Of a DNA stretch of 5,324 nt, positions 1-5,229 are shown in pieces. Origin of the DNA: Caldilineae bacterium (GTDB taxonomy: Bacteria > Chloroflexota > Anaerolineae > J102); assembly GCA_003694905.1 (NCBI GenBank), contig RFJM01000012.1:1-5324 (forward strand). Reading direction: 5' to 3'. The notes below the pieces were generated by a model. It was given only the letters and a program-made list of their open reading frames with translations. It had not been told where the DNA came from and ran no database searches. A program made the position numbers and the translations under genes. Position 1 is the stretch's first letter, and each line of letters starts with the position of its first letter.

Positions 1-158
1 CCTCTACAAAGACACCCACCCCTTCGGCCACACCCACGCCCACGTGGACTCACTCTCCCACCCCATCTCTGGTGCAGACCCAGATCGTCACCCCAACCGC
101 CACACCTTCGCCCTCTCCTACCCCCTATCCTACCTATCTTCCTCTCCTCCTGCGCTGA
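1..158 (+). CDS. 3' end of a Thr/Pro-rich, probably secreted or surface protein (partial)
   Basis: The reading frame starting at base 3 is open from the window edge to a TGA at 156-158 and gives the last 51 residues of a protein. Of these, 14 are Thr, 13 Pro and 6 Ser, arranged as TPTP, TPTATPSPSPTP and similar runs, which is how extracellular stalks and linkers look. The protein ends in a short hydrophobic tail with a basic last residue, YPTYLPLLLR. From memory, many Chloroflexota exported proteins end in a Thr/Pro stalk followed by a tail of the kind YLPLxxR; its role is not known to me. No catalytic domain lies inside the window, so the function of the full protein cannot be given. The other two forward frames over this stretch give no stalk-like pattern. 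The next gene starts 1 or 16 bases after the stop, so the two may be co-transcribed. Coding status is fairly sure; surface location is inferred from composition. Confidence 0.75.
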   Translation, partial: STKTPTPSATPTPTWTHSPTPSLVQTQIVTPTATPSPSPTPYPTYLPLLLR

Positions 159-174
159 GTTGCGCCCCTCCCCC

Positions 175-624
175 GTGTCTCTATCCGACCGCATCTACAC
201 CTTCCTGAACGCCCACAACACCCTCAGTCTGGCCACCGTCGCCGATGACGGCACACCTCACGCCTGCGCACTCTTCTATGCCGTCGCGCCCGATCTCACC
301 CTCTACTTCCTGTCCGACCCCAATACGCTTCACGGCCGACATCTGGAATCTCGGCCGCGAGTAGCGGCCACCGTGGAAGCCAACAACCAGGATTGGAAGG
401 ACATCCGAGGCATACAGCTCCGCGGGCGCGCCGGCCGTTGTCCCGCCACCGATCTCCATCGTGCCCGCGCCCTCTATGCAGCGCGCTTCCCCTTTGTGGC
501 CCGAGCCGAAACGCTCGCGGGGCCGTTGCAACGCGCCTGCTACTACCGGCTCGTGCCCGACTGGATCCGCCTGATCGACAACACCCTCGGCTTTGGCCAC
601 AAGGAGGAATGGCACCGACCATGA
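175..624 (+). CDS. YhbP-like (UPF0306) pyridoxamine 5'-phosphate oxidase-fold flavin-barrel protein
   Basis: A 149-residue cytoplasmic protein of the split beta-barrel, FMN-binding superfamily. It resembles E. coli YhbP (UPF0306). The shared marks are LSLATVADDGTPHA near residues 17-30 (first barrel strands), IRGIQLRGRA at 77-86, ALYAARFPF at 99-107, and the closing DNTLGFGHKEEW at 135-146, which matches the DNTLGFGKK-type end of YhbP. Length agrees with the family. Members of this fold bind FMN, haem or F420; the substrate of the YhbP group is not established, so no reaction is assigned. Start choice is uncertain. GTG at 175 gives MSLSDRIYTFL, which fits the usual short N terminus; TTG at 160 would add five residues and lies one base after the upstream stop. 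Neither has a visible Shine-Dalgarno, so reinitiation after the upstream gene is plausible. The TGA overlaps the methyltransferase ATG (ATGA at 621-624), which suggests translational coupling. Confidence 0.87.
   Translation: MSLSDRIYTFLNAHNTLSLATVADDGTPHACALFYAVAPDLTLYFLSDPNTLHGRHLESRPRVAATVEANNQDWKDIRGIQLRGRAGRCPATDLHRARALYAARFPFVARAETLAGPLQRACYYRLVPDWIRLIDNTLGFGHKEEWHRP
601..607 (+). promoter_or_regulatory. Shine-Dalgarno for the methyltransferase, inside the preceding gene
   Basis: AAGGAGG is a full match to the anti-Shine-Dalgarno core. It lies within the last codons of the YhbP-like gene, where it encodes Lys-Glu-Glu. It is 13 bases from the ATG at 621 and 1 base from the in-frame ATG at 609, so neither spacing is ideal. 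It may also help ribosomes reinitiate after the overlapping stop codon. Confidence 0.5.
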
Positions 625-1391
625 AGGCATCACCCCCGAACAATGCCTCTTCCGCCATCCCTGTCCGCCGCCCGGACGAACAGGCCGCTCGCCTGGGCCA
701 TCCCAGCTACGTCTGGCGTGCAGGCCAGGAGCGGCGGCTTCGGCTCATCCTCGCCTGGGCGCGCGTGCAGGATGCCGACGTGTTGGTGGATGGCGCCGGA
801 ATCGGCATGTACAGCCGGCACCTCGCCCAACACGGCGCCCGCGTCACCTCCCTGGACATCGATCATCCCAGCATGGTCCTGGCCCGGCAACATCTCACGG
901 CCTGTGTCACCGCTGCCTGCGAAGCGCTTCCTTTTCCCGCGGGCAGCTTCGATACCGTACTATCGCATGAGGTCCTCGAGCATGTGCAAGACGACGTACG
1001 TTCGTTGCAGGAGATCGCGCGGGTGCTGAAGCCGGGTGGGCGGCTGGTCCTGTTTGTACCCAACCGGCTCTATTTCTTCGAAACCCACGGCCATTACTGG
1101 CGGGGACGATATCACTTCGGCAACACGCCGTTTATCAACTGGCTGCCCGATCGCTGGCGCAATCGGCTGGCCCCGCACGTGCGGGCCTACACGCGCCGGG
1201 ATCTACGCCGTTTGTTCGCCCCCTTGCCCTTACGCATCGTCCACCATACCCAGATCTATCCCGGTTACGATAACATCATCTATCGCCGGCCGCGGATGGG
1301 ACGCGCCATCCGTGGCACTGCCTATCTGCTGGAGCACACCCCCCTGCGCGCTTTTGGCATCTCTCACTTCCTGGTGGCCGAAAAACATTGA
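621..1391 (+). CDS. Class I SAM-dependent methyltransferase (Methyltransf_11 type)
   Basis: A 256-residue soluble enzyme that should transfer a methyl group from S-adenosylmethionine. Motif I is VLVDGAGIGMYSRHLA at residues 54-69 (Asp-Gly-Ala-Gly-Ile-Gly). The acidic end of strand beta2 is SLDID at 77-81. The stretch ACEALPFPAGSFDTVLSHEVLEHV at 99-122 covers motifs II and post-II, and LKPGGRLVLFVPN at 136-148 is motif III. The C-terminal half (ETHGHYWRGRYHFGN, residues 154-168, then HVRAYTRRDLRRLF at 186-199) is the variable cap that sets the substrate; I cannot name that substrate. The start is the ATG at 621, giving a 4-base overlap with the upstream stop and an AAGGAGG at 601-607, 13 bases upstream, which is rather far. 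An in-frame ATG at 609 lies only one base from that AAGGAGG and is less likely. The frame is open upstream to 393, but that part lies inside the YhbP-like gene and has no methyltransferase similarity. Coupling to the flavin-barrel gene suggests a shared pathway, unproven. Confidence 0.9.
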   Translation: MKASPPNNASSAIPVRRPDEQAARLGHPSYVWRAGQERRLRLILAWARVQDADVLVDGAGIGMYSRHLAQHGARVTSLDIDHPSMVLARQHLTACVTAACEALPFPAGSFDTVLSHEVLEHVQDDVRSLQEIARVLKPGGRLVLFVPNRLYFFETHGHYWRGRYHFGNTPFINWLPDRWRNRLAPHVRAYTRRDLRRLFAPLPLRIVHHTQIYPGYDNIIYRRPRMGRAIRGTAYLLEHTPLRAFGISHFLVAEKH

Positions 1392-1405
1392 GACATGGCC
1401 CAAAA

Positions 1406-1449
1406 GCACAAGACAGGCCAGGCGCCCAACAGCCTGGCCCGTCTTGTGC
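1406..1449. terminator. Near-perfect 18-bp hairpin after the methyltransferase gene, possible terminator
   Basis: The left arm at 1406-1423 (GCACAAGACAGGCCAGGC) pairs with the right arm at 1432-1449 around an 8-base loop (1424-1431). The only mismatch is A1415 against C1440. It begins 15 bases after the methyltransferase stop, where a terminator would be expected. On the plus strand the stem is followed by AAAGGAGG, not a U-tract, so it is not a classical intrinsic terminator for the upstream operon. On the minus strand it is followed by TTTT (complement of 1402-1405), so it would better stop leftward, antisense transcription. It could also act as a 3'-end stabiliser or Rho-assisted stop. Confidence 0.5.
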
Positions 1450-1450
1450 A

Positions 1451-1460
1451 AAGGAGGAGG
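1451..1460 (+). promoter_or_regulatory. Strong Shine-Dalgarno-like sequence in the intergenic region
   Basis: AAGGAGGAGG starts two bases after the hairpin and is followed by AAG and then ATG at 1464. AAGGAGG at 1451-1457 gives a spacing of 6 bases, close to ideal. It is the best ribosome-binding site in the window, yet no convincing gene follows it. Confidence 0.4.
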
Positions 1461-1463
1461 AAG

Positions 1464-1592
1464 ATGTTGCACCGTAATCATGACACAGTTTTGCAACAAA
1501 TTCGGTACGTGAGCACACAATTCGACGAAATTCGTCAGACTTGTTTCGTAAGCCTCCTTCCTTGTCTGCGCCTTCCGGCTATGCTAGACTGA
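1464..1592 (+). CDS. Doubtful 42-residue small ORF behind a strong ribosome-binding site
   Basis: An ATG at 1464 follows the AAGGAGGAGG site and opens a 42-residue frame, MLHRNHDTVLQQ to LPAMLD, ending in TGA at 1590-1592. I recognise no domain. It has no signal peptide or clear membrane segment, and it has two Cys. In favour: the ideal ribosome-binding site and the position just behind a stable hairpin. Against: only 20 of 42 codons end in G or C, far below its neighbours, and its last codons overlap the promoter proposed for the VanW gene. A 7-bp inverted repeat (TGTTGCA at 1465-1471, TGCAACA at 1492-1498) could fold over its start. It may be a small protein, a leader peptide, a decayed gene remnant or chance. 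Confidence 0.2.
   Translation: MLHRNHDTVLQQIRYVSTQFDEIRQTCFVSLLPCLRLPAMLD
1499..1536. promoter_or_regulatory. Three phased AATTCG hexamers with a GACGAA/TTCGTC dyad, possible operator
   Basis: AATTCG occurs at 1499-1504, 1519-1524 and 1529-1534, so the copies start 20 and 10 bases apart and face the same side of the helix. The last two enclose or overlap a perfect 6-bp inverted repeat, GACGAA at 1524-1529 and TTCGTC at 1531-1536, around one central base. The cluster ends 25 bases before the proposed -35 of the VanW gene. Spacing and symmetry suggest a binding site for a dimeric regulator; none can be named. Confidence 0.3.
1562..1590 (+). promoter_or_regulatory. Candidate sigma-70 promoter with extended -10 for the VanW-family gene
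   Basis: TTGTCT at 1562-1567 (4 of 6 to TTGACA) is followed after 17 bases by TAGACT at 1585-1590 (4 of 6 to TATAAT). A TGC at 1582-1584 makes an extended -10, TGCTAGACT. Transcription would begin near 1597, giving a leader of about 36 bases before the ATG at 1633. The surrounding intergenic DNA is more AT-rich than the genes around it. Confidence 0.45.
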
Positions 1593-1632
1593 TTATCCAT
1601 CAGATTCCCCCTATTAGCCCCCCAGACGAATC

Positions 1633-3465
1633 ATGACACATGCCCTTCCCCCACAGACTTCCCCCACCGGTTCTTCCACACCGTTCTGGCAGCTTCTCTT
1701 GATCTGGTTGCTGGCGCCGGCGTTGGTCCTCACGGCAGGGCTGGCCCGGTTCGAGTGGCGGTACCAGGATCGGATCTATCCGGGCATCCAGGCCATGGGC
1801 GTCGATCTCAGTGGGCTGACGCGCGAAGAAGCAATAGCTGCCCTGCAGGTGGCCGTCTCTTCCTACGACCTGCCTCCCCTGGCCCTTCGCTACGGCGATC
1901 GGGTGTGGCCCCTAAAGTCCGAAGAACTCGGTGTAACCGTCGATATCCGTGCCATGGCCAATGAAGCCTTTGCCTACGGCCGCGACGGCGATTTCCTCCA
2001 TAACCTGAAAGCGCAATGGCAGGCATTCTGGCAGGGCAGGCAGCAAAGCCCTACCCTGGAGGCGCGGCCCGGCGATATCGCCCTGGCTATCGCCCAACGC
2101 ACGGCGTATTTGAATCGTCCTGTCTCGGAGCCGCGGCTTTCCCTCAACGATCTACAGGTTGTGGTGTCGCCCTCGAGGCCGGGCAAGTGGGTGGATATCC
2201 AAGCCACCAAGGCCGAGGTGTTGCGGCGGGTGCGCTCGGGCGAAGGAGGGGTGGTGGATGTGGTGGTGCACGAGGTGGAGCCGGCCGAAGCCGATGTCTC
2301 TGTGGGACGACAGGCCATGGAACAGGCGCTGGACCGCTCCATTGTCCTGGCCGATGCCCGAGGCGAATTCCAGTTCGCGCTGGACCCGGCCGCGCTTTCT
2401 TCTTTGCTGGATTGGGTGCCCGATAGCGATGCGCCCGGAGGCGTGCGCCCCGAGATCCGGGAGGAGCCACTGCGCGCACTGGTGGAAAGCTGGGCAAAAC
2501 AGATCGAACGCCCTCCCCTCAACGCCCGTTTCGACTTCGATCCCCAAACCGGGACCCTCATCGAACTGTCGCCCAGCGTCGACGGTTATGCTCTCGACAT
2601 CGATGCTACCCTGGCCGCCATCCAGGACGCCATCACGAACGGACGCAGCCAGGTCACACTGCCTGTGCAGATCATCCGCCCCGCCGTCCCTTCGGATGAT
2701 CCCGCCAGCCTGGGCATCAAGGAACTGGTGGCGGAGGGAAGCACCAAGTTCAAGGGCTCTTCGGCAGCGCGGGTCAAGAATATCCAGGTCGCGGCGTCGA
2801 AATTCGTAGGGGTGGTCATCCCACCGGGCGGAATCTTCTCCTTCAACGAGTACGTCGGTGATGTCACTGCGGCCAACGGATTCGAGGATTCGCTTATCAT
2901 CTCGGGGAACAGCACGGCCGTGGGGGTTGGCGGCGGCGTCTGCCAGGTGAGCACCACCGTTTTCCGGGCCGCGTGGTTCGGGGGCTTCCCTCTGGTCGAA
3001 CGCTGGAATCACGGCTATGTGGTGAGCTGGTATGGCGCTCCCGGACTCGATGCCACCATCTACACCCCCAACGTGGATTTCAAGTTCCGCAACACGACCG
3101 AGCACCATCTGCTCATCAAACCCATCGTCGACACCCAGAAAGGCATCCTCACCTTCCAATTCTACGGCACGAAACCCAACTGGACGGTGGAAACCACCAA
3201 ACCCAAGTACTCCAACCGCGTGCCGCCTCCTCCACCGCTCTATGTCGAAGACCCCGATTTGCCCAAAGGCAAGGTCGTGCAATTCGACTGGCCGGTGGAA
3301 GGACTGGACGCGGAGGTTTCCAGACGGGTGATCGCGGCCGACGGCACCGTCCTCATCGACGAGACGCTCAAAAGCCACTACCTGCCCTGGCAGGCGAAAT
3401 ATCGCTTTGGGCCGGGCGTGACTCCTCCTGCCAACGCAGAGGTCGTGTGGGCGAAGGATCAGTAA
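1633..3465 (+). CDS. VanW-family envelope protein with two peptidoglycan-binding-like domains and a G5-like C terminus (YoaR-like)
   Basis: A 610-residue protein anchored outside the membrane. A short Pro/Ser/Thr-rich cytoplasmic leader (1-17) is followed by one membrane helix at about 18-37 (FWQLLLIWLLAPALVLTAGL). YPGIQAMGVDLSGLTREEA at 49-67 is the usual lead-in of this family. Two parallel PG_binding_4-like units follow at about 84-200 and 236-335, each running from a strand-rich start (ALRYGDRVWPL; SIVLADARGEFQF) to a matching end (SPSRPGKWVDIQATKAEV; SPSVDGYALDIDATLAAI). The VanW domain spans about 370-500 with the signature GGGVCQVSTTVF at 433-444 (Cys437) and RWNHGYVVSWY at 457-467 (His460). 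A Pro run (531-535) leads into a G5-like domain at about 537-595 (VEDPDLPKGKVVQF, SHYLPWQAKYRFG). VanW was first named in VanB-type vancomycin-resistance clusters, but most homologues are housekeeping wall proteins of unclear biochemistry, so resistance should not be inferred. No clear Shine-Dalgarno precedes the ATG. It is probably monocistronic from the promoter at 1562-1590. Confidence 0.93.
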   Translation: MTHALPPQTSPTGSSTPFWQLLLIWLLAPALVLTAGLARFEWRYQDRIYPGIQAMGVDLSGLTREEAIAALQVAVSSYDLPPLALRYGDRVWPLKSEELGVTVDIRAMANEAFAYGRDGDFLHNLKAQWQAFWQGRQQSPTLEARPGDIALAIAQRTAYLNRPVSEPRLSLNDLQVVVSPSRPGKWVDIQATKAEVLRRVRSGEGGVVDVVVHEVEPAEADVSVGRQAMEQALDRSIVLADARGEFQFALDPAALSSLLDWVPDSDAPGGVRPEIREEPLRALVESWAKQIERPPLNARFDFDPQTGTLIELSPSVDGYALDIDATLAAIQDAITNGRSQVTLPVQIIRPAVPSDDPASLGIKELVAEGSTKFKGSSAARVKNIQVAASKFVGVVIPPGGIFSFNEYVGDVTAANGFEDSLIISGNSTAVGVGGGVCQVSTTVFRAAWFGGFPLVERWNHGYVVSWYGAPGLDATIYTPNVDFKFRNTTEHHLLIKPIVDTQKGILTFQFYGTKPNWTVETTKPKYSNRVPPPPPLYVEDPDLPKGKVVQFDWPVEGLDAEVSRRVIAADGTVLIDETLKSHYLPWQAKYRFGPGVTPPANAEVVWAKDQ

Positions 3466-3466
3466 G

Positions 3467-3480
3467 GCCGGACTTCCGGC
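3467..3480. terminator. Small GC hairpin in the 21-bp gap between convergent genes
   Basis: GCCGG at 3467-3471 pairs with CCGGC at 3476-3480 around an ACTT loop. It fills most of the gap between the VanW stop (3463-3465) and the stop of the leftward HIT gene (3487-3489), so it could serve both strands. There is no U-tract on either side and the stem is only 5 bp, so termination here would be weak or would need a factor. Confidence 0.35.
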
Positions 3481-3486
3481 GCGGCA

Positions 3487-3840
3487 TCACTCCTGTCGCG
3501 CCACCATCGGGCCCAGAGGTCGCCCACCCAACAGGTGTAGATGCAGATGAGGGACGACCAGATTGGCATCGGGCCCGAAGTTGAACATCAGGCGATAGCC
3601 CGATTCGGCGATCCCTTCCATGGCAGCCACTTCATTGGCAGCCTGGAACATCTCCTTGAGCACATCGCCGTCGAAGGCCGCCCAGTCGCGAATGTGCTCG
3701 ATGTGACGGTTGGGCACGATGAGGATATGCACGGGAGCCTGAGGATTGATGTCGCGGAAGGCAGTGACATTGGGGCCGTTGTAGACAACTTCGGCCGGGA
3801 CTTCACCGTTGACGATCTTGCAGAAGATGCAGTCACTCAT
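3487..3840 (-). CDS. HIT (histidine triad) family nucleotide-binding hydrolase, Hint type
   Basis: A complete 117-residue cytoplasmic protein of the Hint branch, whose members hydrolyse nucleoside phosphoramidates and related nucleotides. The N-terminal CIFCKI (Cys4, Cys7) is the zinc-site CxxC found in many bacterial members, with His46 (VPNRHI) and His98 as the likely other ligands. The core FRDINPQAPVHILIVPNRH spans 28-46. The triad HLHLHLL lies at 98-104, with His100 and His102; His102 should be the nucleophile by family analogy. GGRPLGPM follows. Oddly, the loop before the triad reads GPDANLVVPH (89-98), where Hint proteins usually have a Gly-Gln-Ser/Thr-Val stretch; the Gln and Ser positions are Leu94 and Val95. 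The ATG is preceded by AAGGA on the minus strand (3847-3843) with only 2 bases between, a short spacing. It lies 54 bases downstream of mtaB on the same strand and is probably co-transcribed with it. Confidence 0.95.
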   Translation of the reverse strand: MSDCIFCKIVNGEVPAEVVYNGPNVTAFRDINPQAPVHILIVPNRHIEHIRDWAAFDGDVLKEMFQAANEVAAMEGIAESGYRLMFNFGPDANLVVPHLHLHLLGGRPLGPMVARQE

Positions 3841-3850
3841 GATCCTTGGC

Positions 3851-3889
3851 GTGGGGGTGTGAATGGATAGGATGGAGATGATGGGATGG
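3851..3889 (-). other. G-free, C-rich leader between mtaB and the HIT gene
   Basis: Read on the transcribed (minus) strand these 39 bases contain 21 C, 9 T, 9 A and no G, with loose CATCC repeats. They fill most of the 54-base gap between the two leftward genes. Such RNA cannot form stable stems; C-rich, G-poor RNA is also what the Rho factor prefers. It could keep the HIT ribosome-binding site open or be a place for partial Rho-dependent termination. It may equally be low-complexity drift. Confidence 0.35.
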
Positions 3890-3894
3890 CGGGG

Positions 3895-5229
3895 TCAGAA
3901 GGCTGCCGGGCTGGGAATGGGTACTGCCGCGGGGGAGAGGTTCTCGGCCATGAGATGGTCGGGGTGGGGATCGGGTGGGAGGAGCAATCGCACAGGGGTT
4001 ATCTGGTTTTCCCATGATTCCCCGGCCGGGCCAAGGGCGTAGACGCGCAGGTAGTTGTCGGTGTAGCCACTCCAGCGTACCCGACCGTCGGACAAGGGCT
4101 CGCCTGGCCCTTCCCACAGCACTTCGCGCACATCGTGTTGGAAGCGTCGCAGGTGTTCGGCCTTCATGCGAGCGGCGATGGCATGCATCTGGCGACTGCG
4201 CTCGCGCTTGACCTTGGCGTCAACCTGACCTTTCATGCGTGCAGCCGCGGTACCCTGGCGAGGTGAGTAGGTGAAGATGTGCATATGGCCGAAGCCGATG
4301 CGCTGGACGAACTCGACCGTCGCCGCCCACTCCGCTTCGGTCTCGCCGGGGAAGCCCACGATGAGGTCGGTGGTAAGGGTCAGGTCGGGAATAGCAGCGC
4401 GTGCGGCCTCGACAAGAGCCACGTAGCTTGCGGTATCGCAGCGCCGCGCCATGCGGCGGAGGGTGCTGTCGCAACCGCTCTGCAGCGGCAGGTGTAGATG
4501 CGGCATCAGCCGGGTGTCCTGCCAGAGTTCCCAGAAATGCGGCGGTAGATCCCACGGCTCCAGCGAGGACAGGCGCAGGCGGTGGATGTCGGTGTCCCTG
4601 AGAACGGTTTGCACCAGGGTGTAAAGATCGGTGCCCAGGTCACGACCGTAGCCTCCCAGGTGGACGCCGGTCAATACCACTTCCCGATACCCCTCGGCTA
4701 CGAGTTGGTTGATCTCGTCCACCACCTCCCGCAGCGGTCGGCTACGTTCATCACCGCGGGCGATGGTGACAATGCAGAAAGCACAACGGTTGCGACATCC
4801 ATCCTGGACTTTGACGAAGGCGCGGGTGCGCGCCGCCGCGTACATGTGCGTGGCCTCGGGTTCCGCGGCCAGCCGGGGCATGGTGGCCGGTTCGATCTGG
4901 CTTTCGACCAGCTCGACCAGGCGTTCCTTGTCGCGATTGCCGATGACGAGATCCACCCCGGTCAATGCCGCCACCCGCGCCGGTTCCAGTTCGGCATAGC
5001 AGCCGGTCACCACGAGATGTGCGCGCGGATTCTGCCGGTGGAGGCGGTTGATGAACTGTCGCGACTTGCGCGCGGCTTCCGCCGTCACCGCACACGAGTT
5101 CAGCACCATGACTTGAGCGTCCCGGGGTGAGGAGACAACGCGATGCCCACCGGCGCGAAACTGCCGGGCCCAGCTTTCCAGTTCAGCTTCGTTGAGGCGA
5201 CAGCCGAGAGAGCTCAGGTAGATATGCAT
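3895..5229 (-). CDS. mtaB: tRNA N6-threonylcarbamoyladenosine 2-methylthiotransferase MtaB
   Basis: A 444-residue radical-SAM enzyme that converts t6A to ms2t6A at position 37, next to the anticodon, of tRNAs reading ANN codons. The N-terminal UPF0004 domain begins MHIYLSSLGCRLNEAE and carries the three auxiliary-cluster cysteines Cys10, Cys46 (VLNSCAVT) and Cys77 (VTGCYAE). The radical-SAM domain follows with GCRNRCAFC, giving Cys145, Cys149 and Cys152 for the second 4Fe-4S cluster and SAM. Further marks are RLSSLEPWDLP at 219-229, HLHLPLQSGCDSTLRRM at 244-260 and DLIVGFPGET at 288-297. The SSLEP and GCRLN forms point to MtaB and not MiaB. About 365-417 is TRAM-like for tRNA binding, followed by a Pro-rich tail. 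The start at 5229 matches the family N terminus; the frame stays open to the window edge, but the extra 31 residues have no family similarity. No clear Shine-Dalgarno is seen. The HIT gene lies directly downstream. Confidence 0.95.
   Translation of the reverse strand: MHIYLSSLGCRLNEAELESWARQFRAGGHRVVSSPRDAQVMVLNSCAVTAEAARKSRQFINRLHRQNPRAHLVVTGCYAELEPARVAALTGVDLVIGNRDKERLVELVESQIEPATMPRLAAEPEATHMYAAARTRAFVKVQDGCRNRCAFCIVTIARGDERSRPLREVVDEINQLVAEGYREVVLTGVHLGGYGRDLGTDLYTLVQTVLRDTDIHRLRLSSLEPWDLPPHFWELWQDTRLMPHLHLPLQSGCDSTLRRMARRCDTASYVALVEAARAAIPDLTLTTDLIVGFPGETEAEWAATVEFVQRIGFGHMHIFTYSPRQGTAAARMKGQVDAKVKRERSRQMHAIAARMKAEHLRRFQHDVREVLWEGPGEPLSDGRVRWSGYTDNYLRVYALGPAGESWENQITPVRLLLPPDPHPDHLMAENLSPAAVPIPSPAAF

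Noticed and set aside
393..620. N-terminal extension of the methyltransferase frame by 76 residues
   Set aside because: The stretch lies inside the YhbP-like gene, has the Arg/Pro/Ser-rich look of an out-of-frame translation, and methyltransferase similarity begins only after 621.
181..633. A 150-residue minus-strand frame opposite the YhbP-like gene
   Set aside because: It mirrors a gene with clear family motifs and has no recognisable domain or ribosome-binding site.
1395..1592. Longer 65-residue version of the small intergenic ORF starting at 1395
   Set aside because: There is no ribosome-binding site at 1395 and the added part is encoded by the hairpin arms. If anything is translated, the start at 1464 is better.
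2152..3378. A 408-residue open frame on the minus strand opposite the VanW gene
   Set aside because: It lies entirely antisense to a clear VanW-family gene and its residues show no recognisable domain. Long antisense frames are common opposite GC-rich genes.
1633..3465. VanW as evidence of a vancomycin-resistance cluster
   Set aside because: No vanH/A/B/X ligase or dipeptidase genes are nearby, and VanW-domain proteins with PG-binding and G5 domains are common in bacteria without glycopeptide resistance.
3861..3890. GGATG-type repeats as a tandem repeat or CRISPR-like array
   Set aside because: The units vary in length and sequence and there are no spacers. It is better described as a low-complexity, G-free leader on the transcribed strand.
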